Positions 1 to 11,762 of a stretch of DNA of 64,000 nucleotides are shown here, one piece after another; the first letter of the stretch is position 1, and each line of letters begins with the position of its first letter. Location of the stretch: NCBI GenBank assembly GCA_951799425.1, contig OX637402.1, positions 7,964,001 through 8,028,000 on the forward strand, given 5' to 3'. The notes beneath the pieces were generated by a model that made no database searches, had not been told where the DNA came from, and saw nothing but the letters and a program-made list of their open reading frames with translations. Source of the DNA: Ilex aquifolium (lineage: Eukaryota > Streptophyta > Magnoliopsida > Aquifoliales > Aquifoliaceae). A program made the translations under genes and the position numbers.

Positions 1-573
1 TCATTTAAAGTAACTAGACTCCTAAGTATGAAGGTGAATGGTTGACGGGTACTTAGTTTTATGAATTTTCACAAATAACACTAAATCCAAGCATGCTAGG
101 GTAAAAGAGAATTGGTTTCAAGATCATGCACTATAATTTATAATTGCTAAATTCTCTATTTTCTAATAGGTCTCATAGCAATGCACAAAACTTTGACTTA
201 AGGATGGATACATTTTAAATCAAACCAAAGTATGATTACTATGATTAACAAAGCAAAACAAACAGTGAAAACCTTTTTGGCTTTTTCTTTTTCTAATTTT
301 TTAAAATTTTCTTATAATATATAAACAAAAAAAAAAATGCATAAATATGCAACAACAAAGGAAAAATAAAGCAATTATCATAAATTCAAAAAAGAATGTC
401 AAACTTGACATCAAAAATCTTTTTGGGTTTCCATTTTCTATTGTTTTTGGTTTTTCAATTTTTAATGTTTTTATTTTTTTCATAAGAAAAAATCAAAAAA
501 AAAAATTATATATATAACCCTAGAGTATTTGATGCAATGCATGAATGATACACCTAGATCCATACTACTGACC
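1..573. other. AT-rich non-coding stretch, no gene seen
   Basis: This stretch is AT-rich with long A and T runs at about 280-510 and no convincing reading frame. It adjoins the copia gag remnant on the minus strand and would lie where that element's protease and polymerase should follow, but I see no protease, integrase or reverse transcriptase motif. It may be another decayed insertion or non-coding sequence. Confidence 0.5.
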
Positions 574-1346
574 TCACCTACTTCTTAGGTGACTTGACAT
601 TGTTGGAAGCACTCGGGGCATCCAACTTGATTGAGACGATGAGCCTCTCAAACTCCTCTCTAGTAACCCATACTTGTTTTCCCTTCCAAAAACTTGGGTT
701 TGGTTAGGGAATTGATGGAGGACTAACTCTCTTCTCTCTAGAAGTTTGAAGATCAATCTTAATCTTGGAAGTAGAAGGAGTTTTGTGCACTCTAGCATGT
801 GAGCCTTTAGATGATGATGCATGAGTATGTTTTGGAATCACTTGAATTCTCCAAAAGCTTTATAAAATTCATGACTTGATTGTTTAAAGCCTTGGATTGG
901 TTTGCTAGATGCATAAGCTTCTTAGTCAAATTTTCCTATTCTTTATGCAATGTGAACTATGATGACAATGTTTTCCATAAATGAAACACACATTATGATT
1001 GGCTTGGGTTTCCTTAACAACTAGTTTCTTTAAATTTCTACCCTTACCATTTTTAGTCTGTGGTGGACTAATGTTCACTCGTGGGGGTGATGGGTTAGGA
1101 TTACCCTTCACGAACACGATCTTGGAAGAAGTGTTGATGGTGTGTATGATGTATGCAGCCTAAACCACGCTTATCACCTACACTCTTTCCCATAGTCAAC
1201 ATCTTATCAAATTCTTCGGTGCTTAGGGATAGTCTCTTATAGAGTTCATCCAATTTGTGAAGATTACTATCAAGTTTAACCATGTCCACATGAAGTTCTT
1301 TTCGGGCTTTTTCATTAGTGTTCACTTTTTCATTGAAGACAAGCAT
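574..1346 (-). pseudogene. Copia gag C-terminal fragment
   Basis: The minus strand encodes a charged helical segment (about 1346-1150) ending in KSVGDKRGLGC, which matches the conserved GDKSGLGY-type motif of copia gag proteins. After a frameshift near 1115 it continues with FVKGNPNPSPP, a basic linker and a degenerate zinc knuckle, VCFIYGKHCHHSSHC, where the second cysteine of CX2CX4HX4C is tyrosine. A further frame-disrupted piece at 574-822 contains KQVWVTREEFERL. The fragment is broken by shifts and cannot be functional. Its upstream half probably lies at 52641-53560. Confidence 0.65.
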
Positions 1347-1467
1347 TTTATTTTGTTGTTTGAGGAATTGAAGGAGAAGTTGACCACAACACCAATACTT
1401 ATTGTTCGGAACAATGGTAAGGGCAACGATGGAGTAGTATCCATTTCTTACCTATAATACTAACAGA
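1347..1467 (+). pseudogene. Gypsy RNase H / integrase fragment of element E
   Basis: The plus strand encodes FEELKEKLTTTPILI, which aligns with [15 protein letters not shown] of the intact gag-pol of element C (around residue 861) at the start of the RNase H domain. About 25 bases later the sequence jumps to an integrase segment (HFLP near 1450) that in the intact protein lies over 300 residues downstream. The piece stops at 1467 where element D begins; its continuation starts at 49701. Confidence 0.6.
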
Positions 1468-2125
1468 TGTGACGCTCCCAAAATTTGGGGGTCCTTTCTC
1501 AACCAGTTGATCACTCATCAACCCGCGGAATAATCGTGGATACCGTATAACCCGATACCACGTCGTTACACCCCATTCATTGGGATCATAAATAACCAAA
1601 CGGAATATGGGCATAGTCTCCTTTGCACAGAAGCACTACCCAATACAAAATATGTTCACATATTAACCATATGACCCTTCGAAGGTCTAAATCTCAATTT
1701 TAGGACTTAATATTTAATCATTTATATCATCCAAAGAAGAGGGTTCACGATGTGAAGGTTCAGCAAGATTACATTTAAAATTTCTATTTTTGGGAAGAGG
1801 TACCGGTACCTCGAGTATGTGGTACCGGTATCCGGATACTCGACAAAGTGGTACCGGTACTTGTGAGCTTAGGTGCCGAAACCTGAGCCCACTGTCTTAG
1901 CGGTACTGGTACCTGTGAGCCTAGGTATCGGTACCTAGAGCCCAGATTTCCCCTAAACACTACAAAATTCAACTTTTAACCCAATAAGTCATTCAACATC
2001 TAGTCCACTCATTTATTTTACAAAAGAATAATGTTCCATTACATGCCTTAGTCAAAATACAAGTTTTGTACATGATTAATATAAGGCCAAACACAATTAC
2101 ATAATTGATTACAAAATGTAATTTA
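1468..2125 (-). repeat. Element D 3' LTR, distal part
   Basis: This is the last 658 bases of a D-family LTR in reverse orientation. Its outer 100 bases match, reversed, the end of the LTR at 33417-36418 (shared text around the proline-like run near 1480 and GTATAACCCG near 1545). A hairpin-forming block at 1607-1641 is shared with other LTR families. The remaining part of this LTR resumes at 28093 after element A. It carries the palindrome cluster listed separately. Confidence 0.75.
1799..1935. repeat. Paired GGTACCGGTACC palindrome array (D 3' LTR)
   Basis: Six copies or variants of the 12-bp palindrome GGTACCGGTACC have centres at 1804.5, 1826.5, 1855.5, 1877.5, 1907.5 and 1929.5. The spacing therefore alternates 22, 29, 22, 30, 22 bp. 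Variants include GGTGCCGAAACC and GGTATCGGTACC. The D-family LTR at 33417-36418 has a different palindrome (ACCTTCCGGAAGGT) at the corresponding place. Function unknown; see findings. Confidence 0.85.
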
Positions 2126-2296
2126 TGTAACACCCTGCATTTTATTTTATATATGTATATAGATATATAGTAAATATTTGTTGTAAAATGTGGATATGTG
2201 TAGAAATATGTGTTGGAGAGATTTGGGATGGATTTGGTTGGTTTAGGAATGGATTGGAAATGGAAAAAAAAAGGGGGATGAAACAGGATGTGAACA

Positions 2297-2317
2297 GTGC
2301 ACGTAAACAGTGCACTG
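2297..2317. repeat. Pair of GTGCAC palindromes in A LTR
   Basis: GTGCAC (2297-2302) and CAGTGCACTG (2308-2317) have centres 13 bp apart. The same pair recurs in the right LTR near 9510-9530. The flank just upstream (GGATTGGAAATGG) resembles the sequence before the palindrome arrays of element B (GGATTAGAAATGA) and of the LTR at 33417 (GGATTGGAATTGA), so the pair occupies the same module. Confidence 0.7.
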
Positions 2318-4087
2318 GCTGCAACTTCAAGCGCGATTTTGACCTTGATGCAGTCAATATCTCTCAAAACATGAAAGTTGTAGAGATCTTTCTTATCATT
2401 CCATAGCATCTTGAATCATCTCAATCGGAGTTCGGATGAGAGAGTTATGCCCATTCTACGAAGATTGGTTTGGTGTATGCCGAAACAGTAAAAAAATCGG
2501 GATTTTTGGGTTTAAAACACCACCTCAAGCCCTCATTTGCCCCATTCTTCACTCCAATCTCATCCTAAACACTTTAGAACCCTAGGAAAGAAAGAAAGGA
2601 AGAGAGAAACTCAAGATCAAAGGAGAAAACACAAGATTTAAGGGTGATTCAAGATTCAAGCTTTAGATTTCAAGAACACCAAGGTAGGGTTTTCTTCCAT
2701 TCTTGTCCATTGATGTTAGGGTTATTATACATGTAGAATTTGGCTCTTAATAGTATGTATTTGTTATGGGTTTCTTATTCCTTGGTATGTTTACAAACAT
2801 TCACATGATTTGAACAAAATGATGGTTGAAAATCCATCAAACTCTAGTTTTTTGGGGAAATATGGATTTTTCTCTATATCTTCACATCATTTTGATTTCG
2901 AAAATTCTAGAACTTTGTGTTGGGTAGTAAAATGATTGTATTGATGATCTCATGCTTATTTCCTTTAAACTTGTCTCTTGTAACATGATTTGCGAAATGG
3001 GTATGTTTTCTTAAATTGTTCTATTATGTATCTTGCTTGTGAAAATTGGGGAAAATCATGGAATTTGCTTGTATATGAGGTTGAGTATATTGTTGGTATG
3101 TCACTCTTGTGTATGGTGTTGTGAGGGACTTGAATTACCTTCGAGAGATGCCGTAGAGTGTTAGAGGTTAGTCTATCCCAGTGGGGGTGAGATGGTTGCC
3201 TAATGTTCGTAGTGGATCGTTGTTGTGACCGCGATCACTATTGTTCACATATATATCGAGGAAAAGGGTTAGTATACTAGACACCTTGGGAGGATCTCGT
3301 CAATGTCGTATGAGACGGTACACGCCCTTCTTAAATTGGTCTGTGATTGTTATTGGAAATGGGTGAACGAGGTAGAATCGTCGGGTAGATTCATGAGAAG
3401 CGACAACCTACTTGAGTGGTACCAAATAGAAATTATTGTTCATTGTACCAAATATTATTTCTCCAAGAGTTTCGGGTAGTATGGGGTGCCGCGATAACTT
3501 GTGGAAATGGTGTATGGTGGAGTGGATTATGTTGGAAATTGTTTGTCAATTAAACGTGGTTTTATTCTCTTTCAATTCCTTATTATTGTATAAACTTGAG
3601 ATCTCCTTTAAAATGTCCTTATTTTATTTTAGAAATTTATTTATATGTATGTGCGAAATGTGACCTACCTGTTTTACTTGATTTCAAAACCTTGAATGGG
3701 TTTGGAAGGATCCTCCTACAGAGCCTTGTGCTCACCCTCCCTTACTTCCCCACCTTTCAGATTTTGCCTTTGACGAGGAGCTGGGAGTCGAGGGGCCGAC
3801 ACATTGGGAGACTCCGACAGAAGAGAGCGTGGATCCCGAGGTGGACGCGTAGAGCGACCCCCTCCCCCCCTTTCTTTTGTTATAGACTTGGATAATCTTT
3901 TGGAAGAATTGTATAGCCTAGTTTTATTTTGTAAATTCCACTGTGTATTATAGTACTTTTGTGGGGATGTAAAGGCCCTAGCTTGGCCTATTCTTTTGGG
4001 ATAACATGTAAATTTGATGTATTGATTTTATGGTAGTTAAATGGACCCGGTGTGATCATTACAGTAGAATTGCACAGGTTGTGTTTT

Positions 4088-4121
4088 GGGTAGAGCTCCC
4101 CGAACAAAGGAGACTCTGCCC
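4088..4121 (+). promoter_or_regulatory. Conserved U5 hairpin
   Basis: GGGTAGAGCTCC and GGAGACTCTGCCC form an imperfect stem around an 8-9 base loop. The same structure, with changed arm bases, occurs in D-family LTRs (32311-32344; reversed at 1607-1641) and in the element C LTR (16646-16679, reversed), but not in the LTRs of B or E. It lies about 110-150 bp before the LTR end. A role in RNA structure or 3'-end formation is a guess. Confidence 0.55.
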
Positions 4122-4236
4122 GAATTTTGTTAAATTAAGGACCCCCGGTTATTTATGGATTTATTAGTTGCTCTCATGATATGAATGATTATTGAATGTA
4201 ATGCCGTCCAGGGTGGTATTTGGGGCGTTACAGAAA

Positions 4237-4248
4237 TGGTATCAGAGC
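4237..4248 (+). other. Primer-binding site, initiator tRNA-Met type (A)
   Basis: TGGTATCAGAGC matches the standard plant LTR-retrotransposon primer site complementary to the 3' end of initiator tRNA-Met. It starts four bases after the LTR end. Confidence 0.9.
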
Positions 4249-4433
4249 TTAGGCTTTAGGTCTTACATGGGAGCTGTAGGTTATGGATTATCACTGGAGT
4301 ATTAGGTTGGGTTGAAGGAACTCTAGGCTTGAATTCCTTTGAAGTTATATGTGTAGAGAATAAGTGTTGATTTGAATCTTATACAAACCTCTCGTTTAGA
4401 TCGAGACATCCTAACTACGTCTTGTACATCAAG

Positions 4434-4740
4434 GAAGACGTTTCCAATACAGTTGTGGAAGGTATCGTTCTCCCTTCTAATTCTTGGACACGTATTTTAT
4501 TTGACCTTAGCGCTATTCATTCCTTCCCACGTACCATATATATAGTTAATTTGAGAATCTAGAACATGTATTGAGTATAGACATGCCCACGGGAGAACGG
4601 TTGGATACTAAAAGGATGTGTAGGGGTGTGTGTGCTTAGAAGTGGTGAGTAGGAATGGATTATTGACATAGTTGCATTAGACATGAATGGATACGCTAGT
4701 TTGTATCATGTGGTTTAGACTAGTCTAGGAAACGGATGAT
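4434..4740 (+). pseudogene. Broken gag-protease junction of element A
   Basis: The leader (4250-4433) resembles that of element B up to ACATCAAGGA, then jumps straight to codons matching the end of gag and the start of the protease: VVEGIV, SNSW, and ILFDLSAIHSF where intact copies read [11 protein letters not shown]. All of gag is deleted cleanly between leader and protease. The catalytic DPG is DLS and several stops follow, so no active protease is possible. Similarity fades after about 4740. Confidence 0.65.
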
Positions 4741-5347
4741 AATTTGGCTTTTGGTTTGTAAATGAGATTAGGCATGGATCTTGATTGCGATTCATATTAT
4801 TTATATTGGAGATGGGTATGAGATAGGATGTGTGACAAAGACACTCAAACTTGAGTTAGACAAGTATAAAGGAACCAAACAGTCCGGCAGACCACCTCGC
4901 ACCAATTTGTTCATAACTCTTCATTGGAAAGTCCAAATTGTGCACCGTTATTTTTGTTAGAACCCTAACTCGTATATCTTTCCAACCATATAGGTCACGC
5001 ATGCTCAAAATGCTTGAGTCAAATCAGTTTATTCTTCAAAGTTGGTCAAAAATCTGCACTGTGGTGTTCTTTAGACAGTAAAGTGTTGTACTTTCTTCTT
5101 AGATTCTAAAGGACCTATCCTTAAGTGAACTTCCACATTATTTAGGCTTTGATTGAGAGACACCCCCATATTGATTGAAGTGCTTTTGATGGATAACAAT
5201 ATAAAAGGTGATTATGATTTGATGCTTGTCAACTTTAAGTATTCTCTTCCACTAATAGTATTGCTCATATTTTAGAAGTCAAGGGATATGATAACCCAAT
5301 TGGGATGTGTGGAGATAAGGTTAACTTAGAGGTTGATTAACCCTAAA
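4741..5347. other. Non-coding interior of element A
   Basis: No coding similarity is visible. Phrases such as GTTCATAACTC and a single GTCCGG near 4880 resemble the flanks of palindrome modules in nearby LTRs, so part may derive from another LTR. It ends at the candidate solo LTR G. Confidence 0.4.
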
Positions 5348-5601
5348 TTGTGTGTAAATTCAAAAATCAAAAAACTTGAATTAGTATAACAAATGCACTA
5401 AGAATTAGTACTTAGAGTGAATTAGGGTTTGTGCGGGAATAATACTAGTTATAACATTTTATCTCAAAGTTGCAGGACAAATGCTGAAATAACGCAAGAC
5501 CAAGGGAGCAATGTCAAGGGAATGTAAAGAATGAAGGCCAAAGTGTAATTACCCAACGTGAAGACTCAGCATGCATGCAAGTGGCCGTTTCCAGCAAAGC
5601 A

Positions 5602-5635
5602 CCACCGTCCGGACGGTGGGACTGCCGTCCGGACG
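5602..5635. repeat. Pair of CCGTCCGGACGG palindromes (G LTR)
   Basis: CCACCGTCCGGACGGTGG (5602-5619) is an 18-bp perfect palindrome. CGTCCGGACG (5626-5635) is a 10-bp palindrome. Their centres are 20 bp apart and the second centre is 58.5 bp upstream of the TATA box at 5689. Confidence 0.8.
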
Positions 5636-5688
5636 ATCACCCTTGTCAGACTCAGCCTCATCCCTTCCCCCACTTGCCTTCATTTGCC

Positions 5689-5696
5689 TATAAATA
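5689..5696 (+). promoter_or_regulatory. TATA box of LTR G
   Basis: TATAAATA followed by a pyrimidine-rich, then strongly purine-rich leader (5740-5825) looks like an LTR promoter. It stands 58.5 bp after the last palindrome centre, the same distance as in LTR B. Confidence 0.65.
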
Positions 5697-6139
5697 CTGC
5701 AGCTTCTTCTGCATTTCCTACGGCCGGACTGAGGCAGAAAAGAAGAGATAAACAGGGAGATCAGAGAGAGAGATTCTGAAGTTCTGAAGAGAGAAAAAGA
5801 GAGAAAGAAAAGAGAAGAGAAAATACACTCCGGTCCGTGTTATACTTCAGTCCTAAGTCCTGTACTTTTATAGTTTTTGTGTAGCTTTCAATTCGAATAG
5901 TTGAACTGCCGCCACTTTTTCATCTTAAATGATTATAAGAGTGGCTGTGTTTCAATCGTTCCCTGCGAAAGACATTTAAATTCCGCACTTTCCTTTCTGT
6001 TGTAATGACAACTGCTAGCTCTCCTTGCTTGTCTATAGCAATGGAGCGTGAGTAGTTCCGTATATCCTCCGGTTCGAGGGGAACACATGTATAATATTGA
6101 TCTGTTTTTGGAATTGCTGATGTTTTATTTATACGTTTA

Positions 6140-6420
6140 TTATATATACAAGACGGGCCAGCTAGAATGACCCCGGCGTTCCTACCGGTATGGTTAATCC
6201 TCCACTGGAATGCTGAGGAAGTTCCACTGACGCCTGGTAGTATTATGTATATACAAGACGGGCCAGCTAGAATGACCCCGGCGTTTCCACCGAAATGCTG
6301 AGGAAGTTCCACTGACGCCTGGTATTACTATATATATAATAATATTGCCTGCTGGAATAACCCCGGTGATCCTCTCAGTATGGCTAGTCCTACACTGGAA
6401 CGCTGAGGAAGTTCTACTGT
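6140..6420. repeat. Diverged tandem repeats, GCTGAGGAAGTTC type
   Basis: Three diverged units of roughly 90-100 bases share GACGGGCCAGCTAGAATGAC, CCCCGG and GCTGAGGAAGTTCCACTG (6210, 6295 and 6400). Short TA-rich runs separate the units. They lie in the candidate LTR G downstream of its TATA box. Confidence 0.65.
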
Positions 6421-6509
6421 CTATATATATATATATATAAATATTACAAGATAACCTATTGAATAATTCAAGTATGCCGCTCAAGTAACTTCACTTTCTG
6501 GGTGATATA

Positions 6510-6860
6510 TCTAAATACAGTGTAGCCTAAGAAGCAGCTGTATTATGATTAACTACCACCGGTTGACCTGACAAGTCGCCGGAAGATAGTCTGTACCACC
6601 TGCGGATTTTACTTGAATTAATCAATTGGAACATCTAAGCCCAGTGTAGCCTAAGAAGCAACTGTGCTATATATTACCACCGGTGTAGCCTAAGAAGCAG
6701 CTGTGTTATGGTTTATTATATATATATACGTATTTGCAATCATGAGATCAAGTGAATAACTCAAGTATTCCTCATGAATGGCTTGTCCTTCTGGTTTGCT
6801 TGGGTTAATCATTTGACATAAATATACCCAGTGTAGCCTAAGAAGCAGCTGTGTTATAAT
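6510..6860. repeat. Diverged repeats, TGTAGCCTAAGAAGCAGCTG type
   Basis: The motif TGTAGCCTAAGAAGCAGCTG recurs near 6521, 6645 (one change), 6682 and 6833, usually followed by TGTTAT and a TA-rich run. Intervening text also carries repeated ACCACCGG. The units are irregularly spaced and I see no coding capacity. Confidence 0.65.
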
Positions 6861-7284
6861 ATATATATACATCAGACCTGCCGGTTAGCTTGCCAGTAAA
6901 ATGGAAGTTAACTGATGTGAGGTAGCAATTCCGTAACAAGACCGATGTAAAGCATGTGGGATCCTTGAACTGAAGGATATCTTTTATATTTCTGTCATTA
7001 ATCTGTTTTACTTACGCATTTTATTTCTGCACCTTTATTCCACCTGTTGTTTTAGAATCAAGTTTTTAACACCGTCATTAGACTAAGCTCACACCACAAG
7101 CAATCAAACATCAAACTACTCCAAACAACCTTTTTATTGCTTTATTTTTATTTTATTTATTTTATTTTATTTTAATTACTAAAACTCTCTGTGGGATCGA
7201 TACTTGGACTCAAAAACCAAGAAAACTACAATTCGACCACTTATACTTGGGTGTAATATAATAATATAATTCTGACACACTAAA

Positions 7285-9340
7285 AAGTGCGAATCAGAGG
7301 TTCTCTAAGATGAATTAAGTTCCTAATGATAAGGATATGGAAGGTTATGTGTGTTACTTAAAAGGCATAGAAGTTAAGAAATGAATGTAGTTTTGGTTTA
7401 CGATATGAACCATGGGAGTGTTATGTTTTCCTCTAGGGTGATTACGATAATATGAGATAGTATAATTCTCAAATACGAGCAATTGAAGGAATGTGGTGAA
7501 GTAACCTCGAATGGGAGCTTATTTTTGGAATCATGATTGGAATTGTGGTTATAGATCTTAAATCTATAGGAGGTTGTTTCATAACCACTTACTTGAGGTT
7601 CCCAATATTAGTTTGAAAATATTACGGAGAGTTGATTAAATTTACTTTGGAAGTATTGATGGTTTAGAAGGATCATACATAGGATACTCCTTGAGGACGT
7701 TATACTTAGGTAATCTTATTTTGTTGTGGACTTAGTTCACTATAGTTAGACTCTCTAAAATGTTAACAATCAAGAATCTATTGGGTGAGTGTGTAGTTAA
7801 TAGTTGACTTGTATTTACAAATATGGATTTGAAATTGAGGTCAAGTTATGGAAACGAATTTATAGACATGGAAAAAGGGAAATCTAAGAAGCATGACTAA
7901 GTTGTAGTAATTACCTTTGACCCTTGATATTGTAGGATTAAAGATTATAGATGTTAAAAGCTTGATGTCATATATAGTAGACAATTATGAAAAGAGGATG
8001 ATATCCCAAATTTGAGGTGAACTTCTATTGTTCTAGGAAATCTTTTAATGTCATTGGATTTGTGTTGGGGGAATAGGACGTTCTTCTTCTTGTCTCTTTT
8101 AGTACCTTGTTAAGATCGGAATGATTAGTTATACTTGAGGAATGTTAGTATGAGTATAGAAGATTCGAACTTATGGTTGATGGTGATAATGGTAAAGAAG
8201 TAAATTGAAGAATCAAGGAGGATGCCTATGAAGATTTGCTTTGACATGGTATGAATCATCGAGAGTCCTATTTTAGTTTAGATTATTTTAGTTTTGGGAT
8301 CCTTGACAGTCTATCCTCACATTTTGATATGTTACAAGAGGTACATTGTAATGAATGGTATCAGAAGGATTCGAGGTATAGGTATCATGAAAAGAGTTGT
8401 GATGTGAATGAAAGCCACTAAGAATTGATTAAACGGTTATTAGTTCTAGCTCAAGATTGTAGATCGAGAGCAAATATCTTGGAGATATAACTTGATCCTT
8501 AGCTTAAGTATCATAGCTGGTTAATTACCAAAAATTTCCTTTTGAATGGATTTGATAGATCGTTAGTGTACATATTTTGGAAGCTATAATTGGAAAACAA
8601 GTGCGGTTAGGTTTCACTTGTATACTTTGGTGGAATCTAAGATATTCTCTCAGAACTTTCAAATCTATGCGAAGTCCTTATCTTGTAGCATATTTTGACT
8701 TGTGAATCGGTGGATTATAATTTATACCAGAGTGCGCAGCAAGCTATTGGATTAATGACTATAATGGTGACGGTAAGGAGTATTATGAGAAAGTACAAAT
8801 TGATGTGAAATCTAAGAGTTGATCTTAGAACCTTGACTTGTGTGGAGTGTGTAGTTATGAATTGAAATTATGGTAGATTTCAAGATTGTAAATTCCTCTT
8901 GGGTTGTGAGAGACGAAATCTTGAAGAACGTTGTATCTATTTTCAGGAATTGAGATAAATCTTACCGTGATGCCATTAACAAATTTTGTATTACACCATG
9001 ATGTTAGTATAGGAAAGATGAGTAATCCTAATGGTGGAATTGTATTTGAGTTATTTTGATATGCTTATGAAAAAGAAAATATGAGGTTGACTGAAATGAT
9101 TGGTGAAATTCAAAAGAGAAGTGATATTTGATGAGTACACAATTAAGTATTATGATCTAGTAGTTAGGCCTGAAAAGAAATTAGTTGGAACAATCGTATA
9201 CAATTATTAAGAATAGAGGTGATAAATGAATTCTAGGGAAGGAATGTATTTTGATTCTAGTCTCTCAAATTATTGAGAATTTGAGAGACTAACTCGACGA
9301 TTAAGTTTCGAGGACGAAACTTTCTTTAAGGGGGGTGGAT
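7285..9340 (+). other. Non-coding 3' interior of element A with polypurine tract
   Basis: About 2 kb without coding similarity. The part near 8573-8790 matches element B at 16230-16360 (shared GTGCGCAGC and GGTTAGGTTTCA), so A and B share a non-coding interior where polymerase genes would be expected. The stretch ends with GTTTCGAGGACGAAACTTTC and the purine tract AAGGGGGGTGGA at 9328-9339, the plus-strand primer just before the right LTR. Confidence 0.65.
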
Positions 9341-11292
9341 TGTAACACCCTGCATTTTATTTTATATATGTATATAGATATATAGTAAATATTTGTTGTA
9401 AAATGTGGATATGTGTAGAAATATGTGTTGGAGAGATTTGGGATGGATTTGGTTGGTTTAGGAATGGATTGGAAATGGAAAAAAAAAAAGAGATGAAACA
9501 GGATGTGAACAGTGCACGTAAACAGTGCACTGGCTGCAACTTCAAGCGCGATTTCGACCTTGATTCAGTCAATATCTCTCAAAACTCAAAACATGAAAGT
9601 TGTAGAGATCTTTCTTATCATTCCATAGCATCTTGAATCATCTCAATCAGAGCTCGGATGAGAGAGTTATGCCCATTCTACGAAGACTGGTTTGGTGTAT
9701 GCCGAAACAGTAAAAAAATCGGGATTTTTGGGTTTAAAACACCATCTCAAGCCCTCATTTGCCCCATTCTTCACTCCAATATCATCCTAAACAATTTAGA
9801 ACCCTAGGAAAGAAAGAAAGGAAGAGAGAAACTCAAGATCGAAGGAGAAAACACAAGATTTAAGGGAGATTCAAGATTCAAACTTTAGATTTCAAGAACA
9901 CCAAGGTAGGGTTTTCTTCCATTCTTGTCCATTGATGTTAGGGTTATTATACATGTAGAATTTGGCTCTTAATAGTATGTATTTGTTATGGGTTCCTTGT
10001 TCCTTGGTATGTTTACAAACATTCACATGATTTGAACAAAATGATGGTTGGAAATCCATCAAACTCTAGTTTTTTGGGGAAATATGGATTTTTCTCTATA
10101 TCTTCACATCATTTTGATTTCGAAAATTCTAGAACTTTGTGTTGGGTAGTAAAATGATTGTATTGATGATCTCATGCTTATTTCCTTTAAACTTGTCTCT
10201 TGTAACATGATTTGCGAAATGGGTATGTTTTCTTAAATTGTTCTATTATGTATCTTGCTCTTGAAAATTGGGGAAAATCATGGAATTTGCTTGTATATGA
10301 GGTTGAGTATATTGTTGGTATGTCACTCTTGTGTATGGTGTTGTGAGGGACTTGGATTACCTTCGAGAGATGTCGTAGAGTGTTAGAGGTTAGTCTATCC
10401 CAGTGGGGGTGAGATGGTTGTCTAATGCTCGTAGTGGATCGTTGTTGTGACCGCGATCACTATTGTTCACATATATATCGAGGAAAAGGGTTAGTATACT
10501 AGACACATTGGGAGGATCTCGTCAATGCCGCATGAGACGGTACACGCCCTTCCTAAATTGGTCTGTGATTGTTAGTGGAAATGGGTGAACGAGGTAGAAT
10601 CGTCGGGTAGATTCATGAGAAGCGACAACCTACTTGAGTGGTACCAAATAGAAATTATTGTTCATTGTACCAAATATTATTTCTCCAAGAGTTTCGGGTA
10701 GTATGGGGTGCCGCGATAACTTGTGGAAATGGTGTATGGTGGAGTGGATTATGTTGGAAATTGTTTGTCAATTAAACGTGGTTTTATTCTCTTTCAATTC
10801 CTTATTATTGTACAAACTTGATATCTCCTTTAAAATGTCCTTATTTTATTTTAGAAATTTATTTATATGTATGTGCGAAATGTGACCTACCTGTTTTACT
10901 TGATTTCAAAACCTTGAATGGGTTTGGAAGGATCCTCCTACAGAGCCTTGTGCTCACCCCCCCTTACTTCCCCACCTTTCAGATTTTGCCTTTGACGAGG
11001 AGCTGGGAGTCGAGGGGCCGACACATTGGGAGACTCCGACAGAAGAGAGCGTGGATCCCGAGGTGGACGCGTAGAGCGACCCCCTCCCCCCCTTTCTTTT
11101 GTTATAGACTTGGATAATCTTTTGGGAGAATTGTATAGCCTAGTTTTATTTTGTAAATTCCGCTGTGTATTATAGTACTTTTGTGGGGATGTAAAGGCCC
11201 TAGCTTGGCCTATTCTTTTGGGATAACATGTAAATTTGATGTATTGATTTTATGGTAGTTAAATGGACCCGGTGTGATCAATACAGTAGAAT
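9341..11292 (+). repeat. Element A 3' LTR, proximal part
   Basis: Near-identical to 2126-4080; a small number of substitutions and a short insertion near 9585 separate the two. The LTR is interrupted at 11292 by element B and resumes at 27931. The GTGCAC pair recurs near 9510-9530. Confidence 0.92.
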
Positions 11293-11554
11293 TGTAACAC
11301 CCCGCATTTTCGTTTATATATGTATATAGATATATACTAAATAATAGTTGTGAAAATGTTGATATAGTATAACTCGAGGAAAGAATATTTGAAATTTAGT
11401 TTTATTATGTAAAAATATGAAATTTTATGTCCTAAAACTTGTACTAAATAGGTTTGAGGTAGAAATATATGTTGGAGAGGTTTGAGATGGTTTTGGAAGA
11501 GATTGGAATGGATTAGAAATGAAAAATAAAGGAAGTAGGCAAATCTGGGATCAA

Positions 11555-11701
11555 CTACCGGTAGTCAATGGTCCAGTGTGCCCGAGCTACCGGTAGTCAA
11601 CAGGTAGTCGAGTGTCCAGTGTACCCGAGCTACCGGTAGTCAACAGGTAGTCGAGTGCCAATGTACCCGAGCTACCGGTAGTCAAAATTAACTACCGGTA
11701 G
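11555..11701. repeat. CTACCGGTAG palindrome array (B 5' LTR)
   Basis: Five perfect 10-bp palindromes CTACCGGTAG have centres at 11559.5, 11591.5, 11634.5, 11676.5 and 11696.5, with GGTAG half-sites about 11 bp after two of them. Two more palindromes, GTTCGCGAAC (11727-11736) and AACCGGTT (11737-11744), lie between the array and the TATA box. The last full CTACCGGTAG centre is 58.5 bp from the TATA box. Confidence 0.88.
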
Positions 11702-11754
11702 TCACTGTAAAAATCAGACAATTTTAGTTCGCGAACAACCGGTTTTTCCCCCAC

Positions 11755-11762
11755 TATAAATA
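11755..11762 (+). promoter_or_regulatory. TATA box of LTR B (5' copy)
   Basis: TATAAATA lies downstream of the palindrome array and upstream of a CT- then purine-rich leader (AGAGAGAAAGAGGGG near 11817), the usual layout of a plant LTR promoter. The transcript would start about 30 bp further on. Confidence 0.75.

Larger units (their letters stand above)
2126..4232 (+). repeat. Element A 5' LTR
   Basis: The LTR begins TGTAACACCC and ends GGGGCGTTACA, four bases before the primer site. It is near-identical to 9341-11292 plus 27931-28092. It carries a pair of GTGCAC palindromes (2297-2317), a purine-rich leader-like block near 2580-2700 and a U5 hairpin (4088-4121). The first 150 bases resemble the LTR of element B, so A and B are related families. 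Confidence 0.93.
5348..7279 (+). mobile_element. Candidate solo LTR (element G) inside element A
   Basis: A 1.9-kb block is flanked by CTAAA at 5343-5347 and 7280-7284. It begins TTGTGTGTAAATT and ends AATTCTGACACA, so the ends are partly complementary but the first base pair is TT rather than TG. Inside are a palindrome pair, a TATA box, tandem repeats and, near the end, CTCTGTGGGATCGATA (7187-7202), a phrase typical of the 3' part of some plant gypsy LTRs. The exact boundaries are uncertain. Confidence 0.5.

Noticed and set aside
2142-2409. Reading frames on both strands in the U3 of LTR A (repeated at 9357-9636)
   Set aside because: They recur only because the LTR is duplicated, have no conserved domain and overlap regulatory-looking sequence.
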